This document shows, piece after piece, positions 1 through 4,643 of a stretch of 6,883 nucleotides of DNA. The stretch spans positions 1-6,883 of the forward strand of contig JAAVYX010000005.1 in NCBI GenBank assembly GCA_022791355.1, given 5' to 3'. The notes under the pieces are model-generated. The model was not told the origin of the DNA. It searched no databases and was given only the letters and a program-made list of their open reading frames with translations. The position numbers and the translations under genes were made by a program. The stretch is from Clostridiales bacterium (lineage in GTDB: Bacteria > Bacillota > Clostridia > Oscillospirales > Acutalibacteraceae). Position 1 is the stretch's first letter. Every line of letters begins with the position of its first letter.

Positions 1-7
1 AGCGGCG

Positions 8-146
8 GGCCAAAATGGGGGCTGGCAAGGCCGTCAGTAGCCGCCCGACAGAGCGGCCCTCAGTAGCCGCCCGTAGGGCGGCCAGCGGGCTATCGCCCGC
101 CAAATCCGAGAACGCTGCCGGTTCCCCGACGGCCCCCATTTTGGCC
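8..146. repeat. Hairpin element bounded by 15-bp inverted repeat
   Basis: The 15-base arm at 8-22 (ggccaaaatgggggc) is the exact reverse complement of 132-146. If bases 21-29 are looped out, a second pairing (gccgtc at 30-35 with gacggc at 128-133) stacks on the first and gives about 19 paired bases. The interior holds smaller hairpins: 66-72 with 76-82 (7 bp, loop gta) and 85-90 with 95-100 (6 bp, 4-base loop). No open frame of note crosses it. The form fits a small non-autonomous repeat (MITE or REP-like) or a structured RNA end. No transposase or clear target-site duplication is visible. The inverted repeat is certain; its nature is not. Confidence 0.55.
34..85. repeat. Two 26-bp imperfect tandem repeat units
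   Basis: The 14-mer tcagtagccgcccg occurs at 34-47 and again at 60-73, a period of 26 bases. The rest of each unit is similar: both continue into a GC-rich segment ending in gcggcc. Each copy can fold back on itself (ccgc with gcgg in the first, gccgccc with gggcggc in the second). The pair lies inside the larger 8-146 inverted-repeat element, so duplication probably happened within it. Confidence 0.6.
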
Positions 147-262
147 GCCTCTGGGCGTATTAGCCCTTGGAGGTAGACGGTAGGGTCTGCCTTTATTATA
201 TTACCCGCCCGGCCGCAATGCAATACCTGGATTTTTGCGGCGGCCGGGGGACCGGCCGTTGG

Positions 263-294
263 AAAAGCCGCCCGCGCTGGCTGCGGACGGCTTT
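263..294 (-). terminator. Rho-independent terminator of the DtxR-family gene
   Basis: Read leftward, a 12-bp stem (arms 283-294 and 264-275, with one G-U pair) closes a 7-base loop (276-282) and ends in four T residues (complement of 263-266). It begins 1 base after the stop codon of the regulator gene at 296. A second compact hairpin lies just beyond it, with arms 241-247 and 252-258 (7 bp, tetraloop). Position, stem strength and T-run all fit an intrinsic terminator for the leftward gene. Confidence 0.75.
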
Positions 295-295
295 G

Positions 296-679
296 TTATT
301 TAACCTTTTCCTCCCGCTCCCCAACGTAAGCGCGAATGCGGGAAAAGGATTCCTCGCTGATTACGTGTTCGATGCGGCAGGCGTCCTCCTCGGCGGTCTT
401 CTCGTCCACCCCCAGCGCGTCGGCCAGAAAACGGGTGATGACCCGGTGTCGTTCGTAGACCTTTCCCGCTCGTTTCTCTCCCTCGCCGGTCAGGACGATA
501 TTGCCGCTGGACTCCACCTGGATGTAGCCTGCCTTTTTGAGAATGCCCACGGCCCGGCTGACGCTGGGCTTGCTGAATTGCAGGGCGTTGGCGATATCGA
601 TGGACCGCACATATCCCTTTTGCTGGCGCAGCAGCAGGATGGTCTCCAAATAATTCTCTCCAGATTCCTGAAGCTTCAT
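296..679 (-). CDS. DtxR/MntR-family metal-dependent transcriptional repressor
   Basis: A cytoplasmic metal-sensing repressor of 127 residues. The N-terminal winged helix (about 1-65) has the family opening QESGENYLETI and a recognition helix around 36-53 (SKPSVSRAVGILKKAGYI). The metal-binding and dimerisation helices follow, with H78 in YERHRVI and C101, E104, H105 in EDACRIEHV. By family alignment C101/E104/H105 match DtxR Cys102/Glu105/His106, whereas MntR has Glu at the Cys position; N9 sits where MntR has Asp8 and DtxR Met10. Length is like MntR, with no C-terminal SH3-like domain. The ATG at 679 is preferred over the in-frame GTG at 688 because the GTG lies inside the Shine-Dalgarno. 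The family is clear; whether it senses iron or manganese is not. The gene has its own terminator and an upstream palindrome at 699-726. Confidence 0.9.
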   Translation of the reverse strand: MKLQESGENYLETILLLRQQKGYVRSIDIANALQFSKPSVSRAVGILKKAGYIQVESSGNIVLTGEGEKRAGKVYERHRVITRFLADALGVDEKTAEEDACRIEHVISEESFSRIRAYVGEREEKVK

Positions 680-682
680 AAC

Positions 683-691
683 CCTCACCTC
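683..691 (-). promoter_or_regulatory. Ribosome binding site that sets the regulator start
   Basis: Read leftward this is GAGGTGAGG. Its GAGGTG core is 6 bases from the ATG at 679. A possible GTG start at 688 falls within this site and so would have no ribosome binding site of its own, which supports the 127-residue form over the 130-residue form. Confidence 0.7.
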
Positions 692-698
692 GGCCCAA

Positions 699-726
699 TA
701 CGCCCAGACCTTCTTGTCTGGGCGTA
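699..726. promoter_or_regulatory. Perfect 11-bp-arm inverted repeat upstream of the repressor gene
   Basis: tacgcccagac (699-709) and its exact reverse complement (716-726) flank a 6-base spacer. The element ends 20 bases upstream of the regulator ATG, next to its ribosome binding site, where it would sit in the 5' leader or around the transcription start. It may be an autoregulatory operator or an mRNA hairpin. The sequence is GC-rich and does not resemble the AT-rich boxes known for MntR or DtxR. Read rightward it is followed by a T-rich stretch, but no rightward gene precedes it. No convincing -35/-10 pair was found for this gene. Confidence 0.5.
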
Positions 727-843
727 ATTTTATCTTAGCTTACAGCAGCGCTTCCCGGGCTCTTTTTTATATCGTCCTTACAACACTCTTTGACTTATGA
801 TACCATAACGCCGGGAAGATTACAAGCCGCAAACCCGTCCCGG

Positions 844-1218
844 CTACCCCTTGGGCCGGGAGGACACCGGCCGGGTCTTTACCGACAGGCCGCCTAAATT
901 GCGGATGCGGCCGGCGGCCGGCTCGGGGTTTTCTCCCTCCATGCGCAGCTCCAGGGTCGCCGATTTGCGGCGGCCGGTCTCCCGGCCGTAATGGGTGTCG
1001 AAAAAGTTGACCGGGGCGTAGAGCGCCCGGACGCTGTAGCCCATTTTAGCGTTGGGGCTGCCGGGTTGGACGATACGGGAGGCCTCGTAAAACCCGTCGT
1101 GAAATTTGCGGGCGTATATATCCATCTGCCGGACGCCGGCGTATTCCCGGCGAAGGCGCCGGGCCGCCCACTCGGCCTGTTCCACAGTTGGAAATTCCGC
1201 GCTGATCTGATGCAGCAT
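844..1218 (-). CDS. Hypothetical protein, predicted ferredoxin-like fold
   Basis: I do not recognise this 124-residue protein. It has no signal peptide or membrane segment. Its pattern suggests beta (2-9), amphipathic helix (11-26, TVEQAEWAARRLRREY), beta (28-36), a glycine/proline-rich middle (37-83), beta (86-93, SATLELRM), a short helix (97-108) and beta (111-117). This beta-alpha-beta-beta-alpha-beta order resembles the small ferredoxin-like stress proteins whose alpha-1 carries sets of Glu, Ala and Arg; that is inference from pattern only. The tail (118-124) is basic and looks disordered. The start is supported by a Shine-Dalgarno (GGAAAGGAAG on the minus strand) 7 bases before the ATG. 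A real gene is likely, since codon use and ribosome binding site look normal. It is on the same strand as the DtxR-family gene, but the 164-base gap and the palindrome between them make an operon uncertain. Confidence 0.65.
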   Translation of the reverse strand: MLHQISAEFPTVEQAEWAARRLRREYAGVRQMDIYARKFHDGFYEASRIVQPGSPNAKMGYSVRALYAPVNFFDTHYGRETGRRKSATLELRMEGENPEPAAGRIRNLGGLSVKTRPVSSRPKG

Positions 1219-1604
1219 AAAAATTCTTCCTTTCCTTTTTCCTGTACGGATAGTATCTGCCGGCGGGGCAAAAATAGAATAGGAAAATTATTTTTAGGTC
1301 ATGTATGCAAAACCGCGCAATGCCAAAGGGCGGGGGATTTTATGCCGGGCCGGAAAATTTTGCAGGCGTACCCTGGTATACCGGGAAAAGGAAGACAGCA
1401 TGGGCGGCCAAACGCCGCCGCTTGAACGTTTTGTCCATTTTCAAACATGGCCGCATGGAAGGTCAAAGGCAATCCGAGAGACTATCCCGTCCGCCTCCGG
1501 CCCGGGCCCTTGGAGGAAAAGGCCCGCCAGCCGGGCGGCTGCGTAAACCATAGCGGCGCGGCGGCTGTTTATAAACGGTCCCGCATCGGCCCGTATTCGC
1601 GGCA
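1219..1604. other. Intergenic region between divergent genes, no convincing gene
   Basis: Several overlapping short open frames exist here on both strands, but none has a good ribosome binding site or a recognisable protein. The part nearest the leftward gene is AT-rich (around 1271-1300) and could hold its promoter; the best match (TTCTAT and TACTAT, 18-base spacer, minus strand 1279-1250) is weak. Small fold-backs are present: ggcggc 1403-1408 with gccgcc 1414-1419, and a ggtatacc palindrome near 1375-1382. A 10-bp palindrome gtttataaac lies at 1567-1576, 28 bases upstream of the mrp -35 box. Confidence 0.5.
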
Positions 1605-1633
1605 TTGCACTTTGGGCCGCAAAGGAGTATAAT
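1605..1633 (+). promoter_or_regulatory. Sigma-A-type promoter of mrp
   Basis: The -35 box TTGCAC (1605-1610) and a perfect -10 box TATAAT (1628-1633) are 17 bases apart, the optimal spacing. Transcription would start near 1640, giving a leader of about 60 bases. The leader can form a small hairpin (1652-1658 with 1666-1672) just upstream of the ribosome binding site AAGGAG at 1682-1687. The site implies constitutive, fairly strong expression. Confidence 0.85.
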
Positions 1634-1699
1634 AAACATATTCTCATAACGAGCGGCCCCCAAACGGCCGTTTCACTTTATAAGGAGCTGAAAAAAACT

Positions 1700-2560
1700 A
1701 TGTCCGAAGAAACCCGCGCCTGCACCGAAACCGGCTGCAACGGCAACTGTTCCAGCTGCGCCAGCAATCCGCAGAACGGCGCGCCGAATCCCGAAAGCTT
1801 TTTAGAGCCCGCCAATCCCTATAATTCCATCAAAAAGGTCATCGGCGTGGTCAGCGGAAAGGGCGGCGTGGGCAAGAGCCTGGTCACCTCCCTGCTGGCC
1901 GTTTTGATGAACCGCAAGGGCTACGCCGCCGGTATTCTGGACGCTGATATCACCGGCCCCTCCATCCCCAAGATGTTCGGCATCAACCGCCGGGCCCGCT
2001 CCAACGACCTGGGCGTGCTCCCCGAGCGGACGGCTAACGATATCGCCGTTATGTCCATCAACCTGCTGCTGGAGCAGGCCGACCAGCCGGTTATCTGGCG
2101 GGGCCCCATTCTGGCCGGCGCGGTCAAGCAGTTCTGGACCGACGTGCTCTGGGGCGATCTGGACTTCCTCTTTATCGACATGCCGCCGGGAACCGGCGAC
2201 GTGCCCCTGACCGTCTTCCAGTCCATCCCGCTGGACGGAATCGTCATCGTCACCTCGCCCCAGGAGCTTGTCTCCCTGATCGTGAAAAAGGCCTACAATA
2301 TGGCCAAGCAGATGAACATTCCTATTCTGGGCGTGGTGGAAAACATGAGCTACGTCAAGTGCCCCGGCTGCGGGGAGTCCTTCCATATTTTCGGGAAGAG
2401 CCGTCTGGACGAGACGGCGGCCGAATTGGGTCTGGAGGTGCTGGGCCGCATGCCCGTCGACCCCCAAATTCCCGCCCTGTCCGACAAGGGCGAGTTTGAG
2501 CGGTACGGCGGCGAAGACCTGCAAGGAGCCGCCGACCGGCTGGAAGCGATTTTTTCCTGA
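1700..2560 (+). CDS. mrp: Mrp/Nbp35-family iron-sulfur carrier ATPase
   Basis: A cytosolic P-loop ATPase of 286 residues that by family role binds and hands over Fe-S clusters to apoproteins. Visible motifs are the deviant Walker A GKGGVGKS at 53-60, DADITGPSIP at 81-90, the Walker B/switch segment DFLFIDMPPGTGD at 155-167, and the CPGC pair at 221-224 that in this family bridges a cluster between two subunits. The N terminus carries four more cysteines (C8, C13, C17, C20), recalling the N-terminal cluster of Nbp35, though the spacing differs from the classic Nbp35 pattern. There is no N-terminal DUF59/MIP18 domain, which many longer Mrp proteins have. The start follows AAGGAG with a rather long 12-base spacer. 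The gene appears monocistronic, between its own promoter and the terminator at 2745-2783. Family assignment is secure; the client proteins are unknown. Confidence 0.95.
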   Translation: MSEETRACTETGCNGNCSSCASNPQNGAPNPESFLEPANPYNSIKKVIGVVSGKGGVGKSLVTSLLAVLMNRKGYAAGILDADITGPSIPKMFGINRRARSNDLGVLPERTANDIAVMSINLLLEQADQPVIWRGPILAGAVKQFWTDVLWGDLDFLFIDMPPGTGDVPLTVFQSIPLDGIVIVTSPQELVSLIVKKAYNMAKQMNIPILGVVENMSYVKCPGCGESFHIFGKSRLDETAAELGLEVLGRMPVDPQIPALSDKGEFERYGGEDLQGAADRLEAIFS

Positions 2561-2744
2561 CCGGCTTAGAACAAAAAAGGAAGTTCGCAGGCAGCCCCGC
2601 GCTCTTTTGTCAAGCGGCAAAAAAAAGGGGGGAACCGCTTGCTTCTGGCCGCCCGCGTTTGCATCCTATTGGACGGCCGGTACGGTTCCGCGTTCCGGCT
2701 TGCTGCGTTTCACCTGTTTGCCGGTCATTGGGATAAAATTTATA
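2561..2744 (+). other. mrp 3' untranslated region with A8G6-loop hairpin
   Basis: No gene is supported in these 184 bases between the mrp stop and the terminator. A 7-bp stem (2611-2617 with 2635-2641) encloses a loop with eight A then six G residues (2619-2632). There is no T-run after it, so it is unlikely to be the terminator itself. It may stabilise the mRNA end or have no function. Confidence 0.4.
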
Positions 2745-2783
2745 CAAAAGCCGGGCCGCGGCGTAGTCGCGGCCCGGCTTTTG
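2745..2783 (+). terminator. Strong intrinsic terminator after mrp
   Basis: A perfect 16-bp stem (2745-2760 with 2768-2783) closes a 7-base loop (2761-2767). The stem has a GC-rich core (gccgggccgcg) and a run of A on the left matched by TTTT on the right, so it could work in both directions. It is 184 bases after the mrp stop, and no other gene precedes it. Confidence 0.85.
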
Positions 2784-3085
2784 ATTGATTCTTGTCTTTC
2801 GGCATCATTAGAAAACCGGCGATAAGCCGGAATATCATATTTGCATATTGATAAAGGCAGCTCGTGAGTAGGTACGTTTGGGTATATACGAAAGTTAAGA
2901 GGAAAGCGGAAAGAAGCGGAGAAGGAGAAAACCGGGATTAAGAGGGCGAATAGGTTAACCTGCCTTTCGCTTTTGTCTTAGCGGCTTTACCGTACCATAA
3001 TTTTTCCTGTTCGCTATCCTTTTTTCTAACTGCCGCTCACCGCTGTAACCCCTACGGTCCTTCCCGTTCGCTAATCTTTTCCGCC
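2784..3085. other. AT-richer orphan intergenic region with long imperfect hairpin
   Basis: This stretch is visibly less GC-rich than the genes around it and lacks a supported gene. About 2890-2950 is nearly all purine on the + strand, and 2960-3085 is mostly pyrimidine. The two can pair: taaga 2896-2900 with tctta 2976-2980, then 2902-2908 with 2968-2974, a bulged G at 2909, and aaag 2910-2913 with cttt 2964-2967. Outside these, aaag 2891-2894 pairs with cttt 2985-2988 and ggtacg 2871-2876 with cgtacc 2991-2996. The tip holds the palindrome aggttaacct (2952-2961). A smaller hairpin is at 2816-2820/2826-2830. It could be a small RNA or a decayed element; no clear promoter for either strand was found. 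Confidence 0.4.
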
Positions 3086-3114
3086 TTGCATCTTGGGTAT
3101 ACCGATGATATAAT
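3086..3114 (+). promoter_or_regulatory. Sigma-A-type promoter of tepA-ylzJ
   Basis: TTGCAT (3086-3091) and a perfect TATAAT (3109-3114) are separated by 17 bases. The predicted start near 3121 gives a leader of about 80 bases. A second TATAAT lies at 3130-3135, but the base-pairing position for a -35 box upstream of it (3107-3112) is a poor match, so the first pair is preferred. Confidence 0.85.
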
Positions 3115-3124
3115 ATATGAATAC

Positions 3125-3151
3125 CATAGTATAATGAGCGGATGTACTATG
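3125..3151. promoter_or_regulatory. Inverted repeat at the tepA transcript start
   Basis: catagta (3125-3131) is the reverse complement of tactatg (3145-3151), with 13 bases between; the pairing continues outward with one bulged base. It lies within a few bases of the predicted transcription start and covers the second TATAAT. It may act as an operator or as a 5'-end stem-loop on the mRNA. This is inference from symmetry alone. Confidence 0.35.
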
Positions 3152-3202
3152 TATGGAACGTCTTCCTTCGGCCAAACTAGAGGGGTAAAGGAGGCGTAAA
3201 AT

Positions 3203-4033
3203 ATGGGTTCATCCAACAAAAAGAAAAAAGCGCCGGTTCAGGCCAATGGGAAAAACCATATCAAAAATGAAGACGGCGCGGGGGATTTCCCCCAAACCCC
3301 CGATGAAAATCCGGACAAGCAGGAAGGGGAGGGCCTGTCGGCCGACCAGCTGGAGCAGATTGAGAAAATCGGCGCGGTGACCCCGGCCAGAGGCAAGCAC
3401 CAGATTCACTGCCTGACCATCGTGGGCCAGGTGGAGGGACACTATATTCTCCCCGCCCAGAATAAAACCACCAAGTATGAGCACGTTATCCCCCAGCTTG
3501 TGGCCATCGAGGAAGCGCCCGACATTGAGGGCCTTATTATTATCCTCAATACGGTCGGCGGCGACGTGGAGGCGGGGCTGGCTATCGCCGAGCTCATCGC
3601 CGGTATGAAGAAGCCCACGGTCTCCCTGGTGCTGGGCGGCGGCCATTCCATCGGCGTACCCCTGGCCGTCGCGGCCAAGAAATCCTTTATCGCCCCATCG
3701 GCCACCATGACCATCCATCCCGTGCGCATGTCCGGCCTGGTGCTGGGCGTACCCCAGACTATGAGCTATTTTGACAAAATGCAGGAGCGCATCGTTCGGT
3801 TCGTCTCGGATAACTCTGGCATCTCCACAGAGCGTTTCAAGCAGCTGATGCTGAACACCGGCGAGCTGGTTGCCGACGTGGGCACCGTTTTGGACGGGGA
3901 CGCGGCGGTCAAGGAGGGCCTGATCGACCAGCTGGGCGGCCTGTCCGACGTTATCCAAAGCCTCTATGAAATGATCGAGGCCCAAAGCGGGGAAGAGACC
4001 GCGGCCCGGACGGAACAGGGGGAGGAGAAATGA
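3203..4033 (+). CDS. tepA: TepA-like ClpP-fold (S14) serine protease
   Basis: A 276-residue protein of the ClpP/crotonase fold, similar to B. subtilis TepA (YmfB), a cytosolic protein reported to help protein export and to act on small acid-soluble spore proteins. After a charged, low-complexity tail (1-60), the ClpP core runs about 65-258. It shows the GGDVEAGLAIAELI segment (119-132), the nucleophile elbow GHSIG with S149, and H172 in TIHPVR; the S-to-H distance of 23 is close to that of ClpP. The third catalytic residue is not obvious: by alignment the ClpP Asp falls near G227, with D225 and D231 nearby. The core ends in AAVKEGLIDQLGGL. The start is supported by AAAGGAGG with 8-base spacing. 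It overlaps ylzJ by 4 bases (ATGA), so translation is probably coupled. Confidence 0.9.
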   Translation: MGSSNKKKKAPVQANGKNHIKNEDGAGDFPQTPDENPDKQEGEGLSADQLEQIEKIGAVTPARGKHQIHCLTIVGQVEGHYILPAQNKTTKYEHVIPQLVAIEEAPDIEGLIIILNTVGGDVEAGLAIAELIAGMKKPTVSLVLGGGHSIGVPLAVAAKKSFIAPSATMTIHPVRMSGLVLGVPQTMSYFDKMQERIVRFVSDNSGISTERFKQLMLNTGELVADVGTVLDGDAAVKEGLIDQLGGLSDVIQSLYEMIEAQSGEETAARTEQGEEK

Positions 4034-4248
4034 TTCTGTATACCAGGGAGCCGTTTTCCGCCGTCTTCCCGGAGGAGCCGCCCGCCGTCCGGCTGGAACG
4101 CCTGCCCCACGGCTACGCCGAACTGTCCGGCGAACAGGCCGGCGGGGCGGCCGTCTGTCTGCGCCGTATTTTTTCCACCGACCCGGCCGATTACCTGAAC
4201 CCGGACTTGCAGCCGGGCAGCCGGCCGCGGCCGGCCGGTAAAAACTGA
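4030..4248 (+). CDS. ylzJ: YlzJ-like protein
   Basis: A 72-residue protein of unknown function. It opens MILYT and carries the family signature RIFSTDPADYLNPDLQPG (46-63), which matches the conserved C-terminal block of B. subtilis YlzJ, a protein of about 70 residues. No signal peptide, membrane segment or metal motif is visible. Its start lies in the ATGA overlap with tepA, and GGGGAGGAG just before it serves as ribosome binding site. The tepA-ylzJ-spoIIIE/ftsK order is the one in B. subtilis, which supports the identity more than the sequence alone. Its C-terminal tail (64-72) is basic and Pro-rich, and is coded by a 16-bp GC palindrome (4220-4235). Confidence 0.8.
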   Translation: MILYTREPFSAVFPEEPPAVRLERLPHGYAELSGEQAGGAAVCLRRIFSTDPADYLNPDLQPGSRPRPAGKN

Positions 4249-4643
4249 TTTTTGCCCCAAACCGTCAAAGACACCGGCCATACGTCAAAGGGCGGCCGCC
4301 CGAATCGCAGAGAGCCGCGATGCCGGCGGCCCATCGCCGTCTGATAAGCCGACCGGCAGGGCAAGGGGCCGGACCGCCCGCCGAATACGGGAAGCTGCCG
4401 CCCCCCTTTTTTTGCGGCCGTCGGAGAAGACCGCCCAGGGCGGACGGCTGCCAGACGCAGGGGCCTCTATGGAGGCGGACGGTACAGTAGCTGCATGAGC
4501 CGCATGCCAGCCCGCTTTACGGCGGGTACATAAAAACAAAAGGGAAAGGCGCGCGTCCGTCTACAGCATTCTTTACAGTGCAGCGCAGCCCTTGGAGAGG
4601 GGCTCTAATAACTACTACTCTATCATACAAGGAGTTGAGGAGC
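4249..4643 (+). other. Gap between ylzJ and ftsK with small hairpins
   Basis: No gene is supported in these 395 bases; one minus-strand open frame (4285-4539) is Arg/Ala/Ser-rich and looks like a composition artefact. Fold-backs include a weak stem at 4237-4256 over the ylzJ stop, gggcggccgccc (4290-4301), 4317-4322/4332-4337, gccgc/gcggc (4397-4401/4414-4418) around a C-then-T tract, 4431-4435/4439-4443, and 4511-4515/4522-4526. The 8-mer cgtcaaag occurs at 4263-4270 and 4283-4290. I could not find a clear promoter for ftsK; the nearest -35-like TTTACA (4572-4577) lacks a -10 partner. No T-run marks a clear terminator, so read-through from tepA-ylzJ is possible. Confidence 0.45.

Noticed and set aside
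172..203. Terminator-like hairpin on the + strand (172-178 with 185-191) followed by tttattatatta
   Set aside because: The stem is short with a G-U pair and no rightward gene ends within the window before it; it could belong to a gene left of the window but that cannot be seen.
790..820. Possible promoter TTGACT near 790 on the + strand
   Set aside because: No -10 box at proper spacing and no rightward gene follows.
1301..1553. Two overlapping + strand open frames of about 81 residues in different frames
   Set aside because: Neither has a good ribosome binding site, and both are Arg/Pro/Gly-rich as expected of GC-rich non-coding DNA.
1441..1663. Two leftward open frames of 66-68 residues opposite the mrp promoter region
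   Set aside because: They run through the near-consensus mrp promoter and have no recognisable protein or ribosome binding site.
2639..2788. TTG-started 49-residue frame after the A8G6 tract, with GGGGGG as a possible ribosome binding site
   Set aside because: The frame passes through the terminator stem, uses a rare start and matches no known protein.
2496..2825. Rightward 109-residue open frame overlapping the end of mrp
   Set aside because: It overlaps mrp, is low-complexity and runs through the strong terminator at 2745-2783.
2956..3120. Short basic open frame on the minus strand (about 44 residues, Arg/Lys-rich, ending near 2957)
   Set aside because: No start codon with a ribosome binding site; the basic composition simply reflects the purine-rich strand.
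4285..4539. Leftward 84-residue open frame in the ylzJ-ftsK gap
   Set aside because: Arg/Ala/Ser-rich with no ribosome binding site and no recognisable domain.
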